Shown one piece after another: positions 15,939 to 24,692 of a stretch of DNA of 64,000 nucleotides. The stretch covers positions 1 to 64,000 of the forward strand of contig CAMBRK010000014.1 of NCBI GenBank assembly GCA_945870185.1. Reading direction: 5' to 3'. The DNA comes from Aureispira sp. CCB-QB1 (GTDB lineage Bacteria > Bacteroidota > Bacteroidia > Chitinophagales > Saprospiraceae). The notes under the pieces are model-generated. The model was not told the DNA's origin, did not search any database, and saw only the letters and a list, made by a program, of their open reading frames with translations. Every line of letters begins with the position of its first letter. Positions within the stretch are counted from its first letter, which is position 1. Both the position numbers and the translations under genes were made by a program.

Positions 15939-16640
15939 ATGATCTCAAAACTCGTAACAGGTCCTGAAGACGCCCTAAAAGGCATTCAAGATGGGATGAC
16001 TCTAATGGTGGGTGGATTTGGATTATGTGGCATTCCTGAAAACTCCATATCCTATCTTGTCAAAAGTGGTGTCAAAAATCTGACTTGTATTTCCAACAAT
16101 GCTGGCGTGGATGATTTCGGTCTTGGTTTATTACTCCAAGGGAAACAAATCAAAAAAATGATATCTTCCTATGTAGGCGAAAATGAAGAGTTTGAGAGAC
16201 AAATGCTCAGTGGTGAGCTGGAAGTAGAACTCATCCCACAGGGCACACTTGCTGAACGATGTCGAGCAGCACAATCTGGAATTCCCGCATTTTATACCCC
16301 TGCAGGATATGGTACTGAAGTAGCTGAAGGTAAAGAAACTCGCGCGTTTGGCAATAAAATGTATGTCATGGAACAAGCTTTTACGGCTGATTATGCCATT
16401 GTCAAAGCTTGGAAAGGTGACGAAGCAGGAAATCTGATTTTTAAAGGGACAGCCCGCAATTTTAATCCTTGTATGTGTGGTGCTGCAAGAATCACCGTAG
16501 TCGAAGTAGAAGAATTGGTACCTTTAGGTTCTTTAGATCCCAATTTCATACATATACCTGGCATCTTTGTCCAACACATTTTCCAAGGTGACCAATATGA
16601 AAAACGAATCGAACAACGCACCGTCAGAACGCGTGATTGA
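15939..16640 (+). CDS. scoA: Succinyl-CoA:3-ketoacid CoA-transferase subunit A
   Basis: The 233-aa alpha subunit of a class I CoA transferase, which moves CoA between succinyl-CoA and acetoacetate. [16 protein letters not shown] near residue 22 and [16 protein letters not shown] are typical of subunit A. Subunit B, which carries the catalytic Glu, normally follows directly. Here the next gene is a convergent Popeye-like ORF, so no partner is in place and it must lie elsewhere if the enzyme works. It has its own consensus -7 box. Confidence 0.92.
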   Translation: MISKLVTGPEDALKGIQDGMTLMVGGFGLCGIPENSISYLVKSGVKNLTCISNNAGVDDFGLGLLLQGKQIKKMISSYVGENEEFERQMLSGELEVELIPQGTLAERCRAAQSGIPAFYTPAGYGTEVAEGKETRAFGNKMYVMEQAFTADYAIVKAWKGDEAGNLIFKGTARNFNPCMCGAARITVVEVEELVPLGSLDPNFIHIPGIFVQHIFQGDQYEKRIEQRTVRTRD

Positions 16641-16679
16641 TCAATTTTCAATTTTTATTGGAAAAACAAAAATATGGTA

Positions 16680-17075
16680 CTAACCTAACAATTTTTTAGT
16701 TAAATCCTGAGTGATTATGGTGTTAAAATGCTCCTTGGTGTTGGGATTGCGTTTTAAAAATTCCTTCAACTCCTTTTGATCCCAACACACCATTCTGGTC
16801 ATGGGTTGGCAATAAATATCCGCTGTGGCCAATTTGCCAGAATTAAAGCTGATTTCACCCATAAAAGCACCGTCTTGAAGTGTCACTTTTTTATCATTAT
16901 CAGAAACTACATGGGCTTCTCCATTGTAAATTAAAAATAAATCTTTGACTTCTGTACTTTTCTCTATAATCCGTTCTTCTACAGAAAAGTCTTTCCACGA
17001 GGCTATTTTTATAAGCTTGAAAAATTCAAATGTTGATAAAGAACTAAAAACCTTCATATCGCTCCTTCTCTTCAT
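16680..17075 (-). CDS. Cyclic nucleotide-binding domain, C-terminal fragment of a broken Popeye-like gene
   Basis: 131 aa with the beta-roll typical of cNMP-binding domains: SVEERIIEKSTEVKDLFLIYNGEAHVV, then the DGAFMGEISFNSGKLATADIY cassette and a C-terminal helix, KELKEFLKRNPNTKEHF. In Popeye-family proteins (POPDC, also in bacteria) this domain follows three membrane helices. Those helices are encoded just upstream in other frames. Joining the frames by deleting one T from each of two T-runs, at 17141-17146 and 17046-17050 (A-runs on the plus strand), gives an uninterrupted protein. The first residues of this fragment (MKRRSDM) are therefore probably not native. Confidence 0.75.
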   Translation of the reverse strand: MKRRSDMKVFSSLSTFEFFKLIKIASWKDFSVEERIIEKSTEVKDLFLIYNGEAHVVSDNDKKVTLQDGAFMGEISFNSGKLATADIYCQPMTRMVCWDQKELKEFLKRNPNTKEHFNTIITQDLTKKLLG

Positions 17076-17089
17076 TGCTAAAAACTACT

Positions 17090-17326
17090 TTACTTTGTGA
17101 ATAAGACAGGTATAGCATCATTCCTAAATTTAAGAGAACTAAAAAAGCTTCTGAAATTATATCCAACCACATCGGTTCTGTTGGAAAAAAGTAGTAATAT
17201 CACATAAAAGGTAGAAGATACCGCGATAAAAATTCTGAGTAAATAAATAGATTTAAAGCTAAATGTCAAAATTGATGCACCAAAAGCCAATATATAAATC
17301 AGATAAGACAACCAAGAGACTCCCAT
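17090..17326 (-). CDS. Membrane N-terminal fragment of the broken Popeye-like gene
   Basis: 78 aa with two hydrophobic helices (YLIYILAFGASILTF and FIAVSSTFYVILLLF). After residue about 60 the frame becomes non-native (SSLKFRNDAIPV then stop). The neighbouring frame reads FLVLLNLGMMLYLSYSQSK, a good third membrane helix, followed by NEEKERYEGF, which leads into the cNMP domain. Together with 16680-17075 this is one gene of roughly 215 codons that is either a recent pseudogene or misread in two homopolymers. Confidence 0.65.
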   Translation of the reverse strand: MGVSWLSYLIYILAFGASILTFSFKSIYLLRIFIAVSSTFYVILLLFSNRTDVVGYNFRSFFSSLKFRNDAIPVLFTK

Positions 17327-17359
17327 ATGAATAATTTAATACGTTTATTTTGATTATAA

Positions 17360-18196
17360 TTAATCAGCATACAAAAGTTTGTGGAGTTGAATACACTGCA
17401 TGGCTTCCTTTACGTCATGTGCTCTTAAAATTTTTGCGCCGTTTTGCAATGCAATCATATGGAGGGCTGATGTTCCATTAAGTGCTTCACCTGCCGTGAT
17501 TTGTAGTGGTTTCCATATCATCGATTTTCTAGACAAGCCCACCAAAACGGGAACATCCAAAATATTGAACACATTCAAGTGCTTCAATAATTTATAGTTC
17601 TGATCTAAAGACTTACCAAATCCAAATCCCGGATCAATGATAATATCTTTGATTCCATGTTGTTTGGCGTGATACACTTTGTGTTTTAAAGCAGTTAAAA
17701 CTTCCATAAGTGTATGGTCATCTGACATTGGATTATTTTGCATATTTTCAGGTATCCCCTTCATATGCATTATAATAAAGGGAATATTGTTATTGGCTAG
17801 TGCATTTACTATATTGGGATCAAAATCTCCACCTGAAATATCATTGATCATATCGGCCCCGTTTTGGATAGCGATCTCAGCAACTTGACTATGCAAAGTA
17901 TCTACCGAGATGAAAACATTAGGAAATCTATTTTTTAATGGAGTTAGTACTCCGTTGATTACCAAAGCTTCTTCTTTTGGATCAGAAATTTTTGCTCCGG
18001 GTCTGCTGCTCATATATCCGATGTCAATAATCGTAGCCCCTTCGGATATCATCCTTTCTGCCTGAGTTAAAATATCTTGCACATCCTGAAATCTCGAACC
18101 CGCATAAAAGGAATCGTTATTGACATTGATGATGCCCATCACCACCGGAAGAGAAAGATCCAAAACTCTATCCTTACACAAAATGGAATGTTTCAA
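17360..18196 (-). CDS. folP: Dihydropteroate synthase
   Basis: A 278-aa TIM-barrel enzyme joining pterin pyrophosphate and p-aminobenzoate in folate synthesis. Motifs: MGIINVNNDSFYAGSRF, DIGYMSSRPGA, SVDTLHSQVAE, INDISGG and IIDPGFGFGKS, in the usual order. An in-frame stop a few codons upstream leaves TTG at 18196 as the only plausible start, giving MKHSILCKDRVLDL. It is the likely target of sulfonamides. It follows no other folate gene, and is divergent from the TPMT-like methyltransferase. Confidence 0.95.
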   Translation of the reverse strand: MKHSILCKDRVLDLSLPVVMGIINVNNDSFYAGSRFQDVQDILTQAERMISEGATIIDIGYMSSRPGAKISDPKEEALVINGVLTPLKNRFPNVFISVDTLHSQVAEIAIQNGADMINDISGGDFDPNIVNALANNNIPFIIMHMKGIPENMQNNPMSDDHTLMEVLTALKHKVYHAKQHGIKDIIIDPGFGFGKSLDQNYKLLKHLNVFNILDVPVLVGLSRKSMIWKPLQITAGEALNGTSALHMIALQNGAKILRAHDVKEAMQCIQLHKLLYAD

Positions 18197-18265
18197 AAGA
18201 TTAAATTATTTAGTCAGCTTTCAAACAATAATTAGGCAATCAAAGTTTAGTTATCTTAATTTACA

Positions 18266-18856
18266 ATGTACATCATGCAACAACTGAACGCTGAATATTG
18301 GGAACAACGCCACCAAAAAAATGACACCCCATGGCATTTAAAGGACGTCTCTCAACCATTGGCGACTTATATAGATCAGATAGGGAACAAAAACATTTCT
18401 GTGTTGATACCTGGTGCCGGCCATTACCATGAGGCAAAATACCTTTGGAAAAAGGGTTTTAGAGACATCGCTATATGTGACATTTCGCCTACCGCTATAG
18501 CTAAAATTAAAGTTAAATTGGATGAATTCAAAGGAATCCAATATATTACCGATGACTTTTTTAAGATATCGGGCAAGTACGATTTGATATTGGAACAAAC
18601 ATTCTTTTGTGCACTAAACCCTTATTACAGACAGACATATGTAGAAAAGATGAAGGACATTTTGTCTGACAGTGGTAAATTGGTGGGTGTACTCTTTGCT
18701 TCTCACTTCCTGTTTGAAGGGCCTCCATATGGCGGAGACATCCAAGAATATAAGGAGCTATTTAAAAACATTTTACATATAAAGATAATGGAATTATGTA
18801 CAAATTCTAATAAGCCTAGGATGGAAAATGAAGTGTTTTTTATTTGTTCAAAATAA
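18266..18856 (+). CDS. TPMT-family SAM-dependent methyltransferase
   Basis: 196 aa resembling the thiopurine S-methyltransferase family. It starts with the N-terminal AEYWEQRHQKNDTPWH, then the SAM-binding strand VLIPGAGHYHEAKYL, an acidic strand AICDISPTAI, and the catalytic-region LEQTFFCAL plus GPPYGG. It probably methylates small thiol, selenium or halide substrates; the actual substrate is unknown. The start could be the first ATG (18266) or the ATG at 18275. Confidence 0.85.
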   Translation: MYIMQQLNAEYWEQRHQKNDTPWHLKDVSQPLATYIDQIGNKNISVLIPGAGHYHEAKYLWKKGFRDIAICDISPTAIAKIKVKLDEFKGIQYITDDFFKISGKYDLILEQTFFCALNPYYRQTYVEKMKDILSDSGKLVGVLFASHFLFEGPPYGGDIQEYKELFKNILHIKIMELCTNSNKPRMENEVFFICSK

Positions 18857-18882
18857 TTTTTGTAAAATTTTAACCTTTATAT

Positions 18883-18914
18883 TTTGGTGAAAAATTCAAA
18901 AAAGTCTATCTTGC
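18883..18914 (+). promoter_or_regulatory. Promoter upstream of the M23 peptidase
   Basis: TTTG (18883-18886), a 20-bp spacer, then TATCTTGC (18907-18914): both Bacteroidota elements at proper spacing. It is about 117 bp ahead of the TTG start at 19032. Confidence 0.55.
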
Positions 18915-19031
18915 GCTTTCGTTAGTAATGCAACATTCAAATTTTACATTTTAATAAAGTGATATATAAAGCTTTGCTTTTGAATCATTTATTAATTTCA
19001 ATTTTAATAAACCAGTAAAACCAATAGTATT

Positions 19032-20321
19032 TTGAATCTTACATCTTTAAAAACGGGTAAGCTAAAAAAACGTTATTCCGACATATTTTTATCCTTCATC
19101 ATAGCTTCAGTTTTCATATTTGCATACCATCTTGACAACAGTAAAACTCAAAAATCTGAAGAAAGTCAAGCAGTCAAAGGAGTTACCAATCGTTTTGGTT
19201 TCAATTTAGACTCTTTTTATATTCAAGAAAACATAATTCAAAAAAATGAAGTTTTTGGAAGCATCATGAGTAATGCAGGATTAACATCTAACCTGATCAT
19301 GCTCATAGAACATGAAGCCAAGGACATTTTCAATATCAGAAATATACAAACCGGAGCAAAATATCACGTCATCAAAAGACATGAATGTGATGAAACTCCT
19401 GTAGCAATAGTTTATGAACCGAATAAATACAAATACTTGGTTTGTGATCTCAGAAATGAAGTCAAAGTAAATTTAATAGAGAAAAATATTGAAGTTTGTG
19501 AACAAATCGTTAATGGTACGATCGAATCATCACTTTGGAAATCACTTGAAAAAGAAGGTGTTAACCCATCAGTAATTGATCTGATGGAAGAAGCGCTTTC
19601 CAGTTCAGTGGATTTCTATCACACCCAAAAAGGCGACCAATTCAAATTGATATTTGAAAATAAGTATATTGATGGTGAGTTGATCGGAATGGGAAGACTT
19701 CTCGCTGCAAGCTACAATAATGACAACGGAGCTAACTATGCTATCCTTTACAAGTCTAAAGATTATGAAGGATATTTTGACGCAGAAGGACGACCAGCAA
19801 GAAAATCATTCTTAAAAGCACCTGTAAAGTTCTCTCGCATCTCATCCAATTACAACCTCAGAAGATTTCACCCGATAAAAGGTAAAACCATACCACATTT
19901 GGGTACAGATTATGCAGCTCCCTATGGTACGGAAATCAGGTCTGTAGCGGATGGCGTGGTTACAGATGCCACTTACGGTAGTGGAAATGGATATTTCGTA
20001 AAAGTTAAACACAATAATATCTATCAGACTCAGTACTTACATATGTCTAGATTTGCAAAAGGTATCAGAAAAGGTACAAGAGTCAAACAAGGGCAAACAA
20101 TTGGTTATGTAGGCTCTACAGGTCTTTCTACAGGACCACATGTTTGTTTTAGATTTTGGAAAAATGGTAGACAAGTTAATCATTTAAATGAAAAGCTTCC
20201 ATTGGCACAACCCATGAATATGTCGGAGTTACCAACATATTTCGAATTTAGGGATAAAGTTTTAGACAAACTCAATGAAGTTAGTCTCCCCTTACATGAT
20301 GTAGCTGTTTCTAAGCCTTAA
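19032..20321 (+). CDS. M23-family peptidoglycan metallopeptidase, membrane-anchored
   Basis: 429 aa. A single N-terminal membrane anchor (IFLSFIIASVFIFAYHL, about residues 18-34) is followed by a long periplasmic region and a C-terminal M23 (LytM-like) domain. Its zinc motifs are HLGTDYAAPYG, QYLHMSRF and GPHVCFRFW. The usual HxH is H-V-C here, so a Cys replaces one zinc-ligand His; I recall this variant in other Bacteroidota, where Cys could still bind zinc. Expected role: cleavage of cell-wall peptide cross-links or regulation of amidases. The start is TTG because an in-frame stop lies a few codons upstream and no ATG is available. Confidence 0.88.
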   Translation: MNLTSLKTGKLKKRYSDIFLSFIIASVFIFAYHLDNSKTQKSEESQAVKGVTNRFGFNLDSFYIQENIIQKNEVFGSIMSNAGLTSNLIMLIEHEAKDIFNIRNIQTGAKYHVIKRHECDETPVAIVYEPNKYKYLVCDLRNEVKVNLIEKNIEVCEQIVNGTIESSLWKSLEKEGVNPSVIDLMEEALSSSVDFYHTQKGDQFKLIFENKYIDGELIGMGRLLAASYNNDNGANYAILYKSKDYEGYFDAEGRPARKSFLKAPVKFSRISSNYNLRRFHPIKGKTIPHLGTDYAAPYGTEIRSVADGVVTDATYGSGNGYFVKVKHNNIYQTQYLHMSRFAKGIRKGTRVKQGQTIGYVGSTGLSTGPHVCFRFWKNGRQVNHLNEKLPLAQPMNMSELPTYFEFRDKVLDKLNEVSLPLHDVAVSKP

Positions 20322-20436
20322 TCCCATTAATTTTTATAGCCAAATCCGTTGGATGTGGCTCCAATGGAGATTTTGGAAGTATGATAGTCCTTAATCATTA
20401 TATTGACTAATAAACATATGTCTTGAAGCAATTCTT
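20322..20436. other. Intergenic region between the peptidase and repeat copy B
   Basis: No gene. A hairpin, AGCCAAATCC-GTT-GGATGTGGCT (20338-20360, one mismatch), follows the peptidase stop but has no U-tract, so it is not a clear terminator. Confidence 0.4.
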
Positions 20437-20591
20437 AATATTTTAAACCCGGATTATGCGTTAGAACTTTGTCATAGCCTGTCCCGCTTTAGCGGGAAGA
20501 GGCTAAAATGCAACCAGCCTGACCACTACATGGTAGGCGGGCAGGTAAATCAGCTATTTATATTCGAAAAGCGTAGCACCGCTACGGTTAC
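20437..20591 (-). repeat. 155-bp interspersed repeat, copy B (inverted)
   Basis: Reverse complement of 1-155 with one difference (position 20501). It lies between the M23 peptidase and the helicase gene. It contains the REP-like palindrome shared with 4665-4695. The full repeat may continue beyond 20591, since copy A is cut by the window edge. Confidence 0.95.
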
Positions 20592-20604
20592 AGAAGATAA
20601 ATAG

Positions 20605-20618
20605 TCCGCCGCGGCGGA
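20605..20618. repeat. Perfect GC palindrome TCCGCCGCGGCGGA
   Basis: A 14-bp perfect palindrome of almost pure GC in an AT-rich setting, between repeat copy B and the helicase stop. It may be part of the longer repeat or a stable hairpin at the end of the helicase transcript. Confidence 0.6.
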
Positions 20619-20630
20619 TTCTGATTTGGT

Positions 20631-23600
20631 TTAGCTTTGGAATAGATTTTCTAATGCATATTTCGGGTTTAACTGATCACAGCTTGCCATTAATTTTGTG
20701 TAAATAGGATTATGGGTTAATATATTACTATTTCCAATCAAAATGATTTGCTCCTTGGCTCGAGTAAGTGCTACATTAAGTTTTCGGTCGATGCCTTCAT
20801 TAGAAAGCGAGATTAATGAATCTAATTGGCTCAGTCTATTTACGCAAAATGAAATAATTATGATATCTCTTGCTCCACCTTGATATCGCTCTACAGTGTC
20901 AATCGTAATTTTGGAATTAATTTTTGTATCTAATACTTCCATTTGCTTCCTGATCATAGCTATCTGAGCTCGATAAGGAGTAATCACTCCAATAGACTGG
21001 TTTTCAAGTGACTTACCCATGTTTTCATAAATAGAACTTAGTTTCGATATTATTTCTACTACTCTCTGAGCTTCAAATAGATTAGTTTTCCAATTGATAT
21101 CTTCATCGATAGGCGTATCTATAAATATTTTTCTTTGACACAAACTATGATCTTCACTACTTGCTAAAAAATAAGGAGCTATTTGTCGATGCAATCCAGG
21201 TAAGGATTTCAATTGATTTTCATAAAATTCATAGTTGACAAAAGACATCAAAGACTCATGCATTCTGCCTTGTTCATTCAAGATACCAAATGCATGGTTC
21301 CATTCATTTTTTTGACATTGAAAGTATAATCTTTCAAAAAGGGAAACCCTAGTATCGACAATGCCAATTTGCTGCAGCGAATCATCGTTAATCCTACTCA
21401 AGCTACCATCTTGAACTACGACTGCTGGCAATTGCTTATGATCTCCGATTAGTATGAAACGTTTAAAGTTTGAAAGTAATCCACACAACATCGGCTCCAA
21501 AATTTGAGAAGCTTCATCTATAATCACCGTATCAAATGCTTTCAACTGAAATAATTCTGGTCGATTCACAATACTAGAAACAGTACTGACAAATATCCTT
21601 TTGGAAGTCAATAATTGGATAATCTCATTTCGCGATTGTACTTGGGATATTATCTGATCTAGGAGAAAATTTTGGTATTTTGGATCTGTAGCCAACCTGC
21701 TGCCTATTCTTAGGAATTGATTCTGTAATTCAATTCCTAAACTAAAAATAGCATCACAAATTTCATCAACCGCTCTATTGGTGTAAGCTAGTAACAATAT
21801 AGTTTCTTTTGAATTATGATTCAAATGAGCAACCAAATTTTTGAGCATCACACTGGTTTTACCCGTTCCCGGTGGGCCCCAAAGCAAAAAGTAGTCTTTG
21901 GCCTTGACCATTTTTTCCAGGAGTACCTTTTGAGTGTCTGTAACGCTATCATCAAATGCAATGGCCATATGATTTTCTTTTAAACGAGGTGAAGTTCGCC
22001 CTAATATCATGTCCCGATACTCCCTTGGTGCAGCAGCAAAACCGAAAAGGTTTTTATACATCGAGTTAAACCCTGAATCTAAACTATCCAACTCAATACT
22101 CCAAAATTGGGTATTATTAAAAAGACTTTGATTGTATTGCTTGCTTCTTAGTTTAACTTCTATTGTTTCTGAATTGATTTTAACGATTGTACATTTAAAA
22201 ATTTGATTTTGGAGTATGGTCCTATAGGAATCATCCATTTTGGGATACAACACCGCAATATCCCCTACCCTGAAATTCACCAAAGTATCATCTTCAGCTG
22301 ATCTTTCAAAACCTAAAAAAGCATCTTGCTCAAAAGATTTATTCCCTATTAAAGTCAAATGAGTTAAAATCGCAAATCGATCTTTCTTTTCATCTATGGA
22401 CTCCAGCCACAATGCTGCGTGTCCATTAGATTTATTGATGCCGTGCTCTCCCGTTTTAGACAAGCCATGCTCTCTAGCTATAAAAGCTACAAAATTATTA
22501 AAATATGCTTTTTCTAATTCATCTAATGTATTATATATATTAAAGAAATTTTGAATATCATTTTGGTTAAATCCTTTGAGTCGTTGGAAGTTTTCTGGTT
22601 TGATATATCTTAAGATACTTGAATCTATCTGTACATTCCTCAACTTTTGTTCTATAGCCATCAGATCATTCCTGAGTTTCATGGCCTCGTACTGCTGTTG
22701 TCTTACGGGGGGCGCAAATCTTAAGGATTTTTCTGCTTCTTTGGAATATAAGATGTAATTAAATGATTTAGTTTTGGTTTGAAAAGTTGACTTTATCATC
22801 AAGTCATACAAAAGAGTTTGAATATAATGACTGGAATTGATGCCATATACATTGGGTTTAAATGTCTTTCCACTCTTTAGTTCTATAATATCATATGCAG
22901 GTAATGCTCCTGGTTTTTGATGCAGCAGGTCCAATCTTCCTTGAATTCCGAAATCTCTAGAATAAAAAGAAGGTTCCAAATAGATCCGTGATTTTTCTAT
23001 TCCAAATTTTCTAAATTCTTGATTTACGGTATATTGCAAATTGATAAAATGTGCTTGTAGGGTATTGACCAAATCTTTAACATCGCTATCGTCCAACATC
23101 GAAAAACCCAATGGATTCTGTCTAAAAAGACTAGGTAATATCTCTTTGAAACTAATTTTTTCATTAGCAATCAATTCATCCAACATAAAGTTGACCAAAT
23201 TACCTACCATCAAAGATGTAGTAGCTTCAGCTGGTTTAAATTTGGATATCAAATACAAAAAGGGCTCAGCTCCATACTCCTTAAAACATTCAGATACTGA
23301 TGTAACATCTACCATGTGATCAGGATGAATCACAAGACCCGTGGGCAAATATATACCATCTTCTCGAATATCTGTATCTATAAAATTAACATGGATAGGA
23401 AGCTGAAAAGTCCTGATCAAGGAGTCAATATTAGCATTAAAAAGCTCATTTCTATCGTGAATATCGTATAAAGCTTTTTGTTCTTTGGAAGGATCTGATT
23501 CATCATAAAAGCAAATCATCTTATTTTCCACATCAATCTCAAAAAGAACTGCTTCAATGAGTGGTACAAATCCTTTAATTTTCTCCTTTGACTTTCTAAA

Positions 23601-23987
23601 AAAAGATGCCACATCTTCTGACAACATTAGATTTTCACTCCTAAAATCATGTTTAAAAATATCATGGAGCAATTTACTACAGATGAATTTTCCTAATTTT
23701 TCATATATTTGTTCTGTCTCCTTTTTAATGATTCCTTGCTCATGTGCTTTGCGAAACATATGAGATAAATGGAGTACTGATGATGACAATTGGTATTTTG
23801 CCCCCGTAAAAGCCAACCTTGAAAATAATGTTGTAAAGTTTAATCTATCTTCATTGGTTGCTAACTCTAGAATAAATGTAAATAACTCAAACCATGCCCT
23901 ATTTTTCTGGTAATCCGTCCATAGCTCATGATCTTGAATCCTGATAGCTTGATTGCCTAACGTCACAATATTTTCTTCTCTATCCAT
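20631..23987 (-). CDS. Helicase-nuclease: PD-(D/E)XK domain plus SF1 helicase (Dna2-like)
   Basis: 1118 aa. The N-terminal half holds a RecB/Cas4-type nuclease core: D353, E369-L-K371 (in YDIIELKSGK) and a Q..Y motif in HYIQTLLYDLM. The C-terminal half is a superfamily 1B helicase with Walker A GPPGTGKTS near 704, Walker B VIIDEASQ near 822, motif III GDHKQLP, motif V RYQGGARDI and motif VI NVALTRAKEQ near 1070. This order matches Dna2-like repair or defence proteins. I saw no iron-sulfur cysteine cluster. Its biological task (DNA repair, replication or antiphage) is not decidable from sequence. It lies downstream of two ssb genes on the same strand. Confidence 0.85.
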   Translation of the reverse strand: MDREENIVTLGNQAIRIQDHELWTDYQKNRAWFELFTFILELATNEDRLNFTTLFSRLAFTGAKYQLSSSVLHLSHMFRKAHEQGIIKKETEQIYEKLGKFICSKLLHDIFKHDFRSENLMLSEDVASFFRKSKEKIKGFVPLIEAVLFEIDVENKMICFYDESDPSKEQKALYDIHDRNELFNANIDSLIRTFQLPIHVNFIDTDIREDGIYLPTGLVIHPDHMVDVTSVSECFKEYGAEPFLYLISKFKPAEATTSLMVGNLVNFMLDELIANEKISFKEILPSLFRQNPLGFSMLDDSDVKDLVNTLQAHFINLQYTVNQEFRKFGIEKSRIYLEPSFYSRDFGIQGRLDLLHQKPGALPAYDIIELKSGKTFKPNVYGINSSHYIQTLLYDLMIKSTFQTKTKSFNYILYSKEAEKSLRFAPPVRQQQYEAMKLRNDLMAIEQKLRNVQIDSSILRYIKPENFQRLKGFNQNDIQNFFNIYNTLDELEKAYFNNFVAFIAREHGLSKTGEHGINKSNGHAALWLESIDEKKDRFAILTHLTLIGNKSFEQDAFLGFERSAEDDTLVNFRVGDIAVLYPKMDDSYRTILQNQIFKCTIVKINSETIEVKLRSKQYNQSLFNNTQFWSIELDSLDSGFNSMYKNLFGFAAAPREYRDMILGRTSPRLKENHMAIAFDDSVTDTQKVLLEKMVKAKDYFLLWGPPGTGKTSVMLKNLVAHLNHNSKETILLLAYTNRAVDEICDAIFSLGIELQNQFLRIGSRLATDPKYQNFLLDQIISQVQSRNEIIQLLTSKRIFVSTVSSIVNRPELFQLKAFDTVIIDEASQILEPMLCGLLSNFKRFILIGDHKQLPAVVVQDGSLSRINDDSLQQIGIVDTRVSLFERLYFQCQKNEWNHAFGILNEQGRMHESLMSFVNYEFYENQLKSLPGLHRQIAPYFLASSEDHSLCQRKIFIDTPIDEDINWKTNLFEAQRVVEIISKLSSIYENMGKSLENQSIGVITPYRAQIAMIRKQMEVLDTKINSKITIDTVERYQGGARDIIIISFCVNRLSQLDSLISLSNEGIDRKLNVALTRAKEQIILIGNSNILTHNPIYTKLMASCDQLNPKYALENLFQS

Positions 23988-24054
23988 AAAATAACACCTA
24001 TTGGCAGGGTAAAAGTAATGATATTATAATAAAAAAAGAATTATGGTTGGATTC

Positions 24055-24127
24055 TTATCACCATAAAGGCCGCCAATTTCAATTGCTCAAAATTCGCAGA
24101 AGAAATTTGACGCCTTTATCATGATAA
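24055..24127 (-). other. Long imperfect stem-loop upstream of the helicase gene
   Basis: 26-nt arms at 24055-24080 and 24102-24127 pair at 21 of 26 positions around a 21-nt loop. It lies between the ssb stop and the helicase start in the minus-strand block. It could be a terminator without a U-tract, an RNA processing signal or a regulatory leader. Confidence 0.5.
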
Positions 24128-24258
24128 ATTAATAATGTATCCCATACTTTTGAATCTAGAAAAGCTATTACTAAGCACTGAAGACAGGCCAAGATATCAT
24201 ACTCCTTGATTTCTAAGCATTAGACCAAAAATCACAAGTTCTCCTTGAAACGACTCCG

Positions 24259-24609
24259 TTAATTTGAGTTTGCAGCTCTATTAAGTTTATAAAATTCACT
24301 GACCACCACTTCGGTGATGTACTTAGTATTGCCTTCTTTGTCTTCATAAGACCTATTGCTGAGTTTGCCTTGTACCGCTATCTCATTACCTTTGGACAAA
24401 GTCTCTGCCATAAGTTCTGCAGTTTTGCCCCACGCCACTAGATTGTGCCATTCGGTTTGTTTGACTTTTTCTCCTTTGTTATTGGTATAAAATTCATTGA
24501 CAGCGATGGTAATTAAAGCTTTTTTTGATCCTTTATCAAAGGTTGACAGCGTGATTTCTTTACCTATATTGCCGATAAGCTGAACTGAATTTTTTAGTGT
24601 ATTTGCCAT
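24259..24609 (-). CDS. ssb: Single-stranded DNA-binding protein, tail-less paralogue
   Basis: A 116-aa OB-fold SSB beginning ANTLKNSVQLIGNIGKEI, with the family segments WHNLVAWGKTAELMAE and GNEIAVQGKLSNRSYEDKEGN. It ends right after the OB fold (EFYKLNRAANSN) with no acidic DDxPF tip, so it should bind ssDNA but not recruit partners through the usual C-terminal tail. It lies about 80 bp downstream of the second ssb gene on the same strand. Confidence 0.92.
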   Translation of the reverse strand: MANTLKNSVQLIGNIGKEITLSTFDKGSKKALITIAVNEFYTNNKGEKVKQTEWHNLVAWGKTAELMAETLSKGNEIAVQGKLSNRSYEDKEGNTKYITEVVVSEFYKLNRAANSN

Positions 24610-24692
24610 GATATAAAGTTTTATTTTTTGAATTTGTGAATGAGTAAATGTGTGAATTTGCGAATGAATGACTGTATGATCATTTTCAGTAT

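Noticed and set aside
20338-20360. Stem-loop after the M23 gene as a terminator
   Set aside because: Good stem but no U-tract on either strand.
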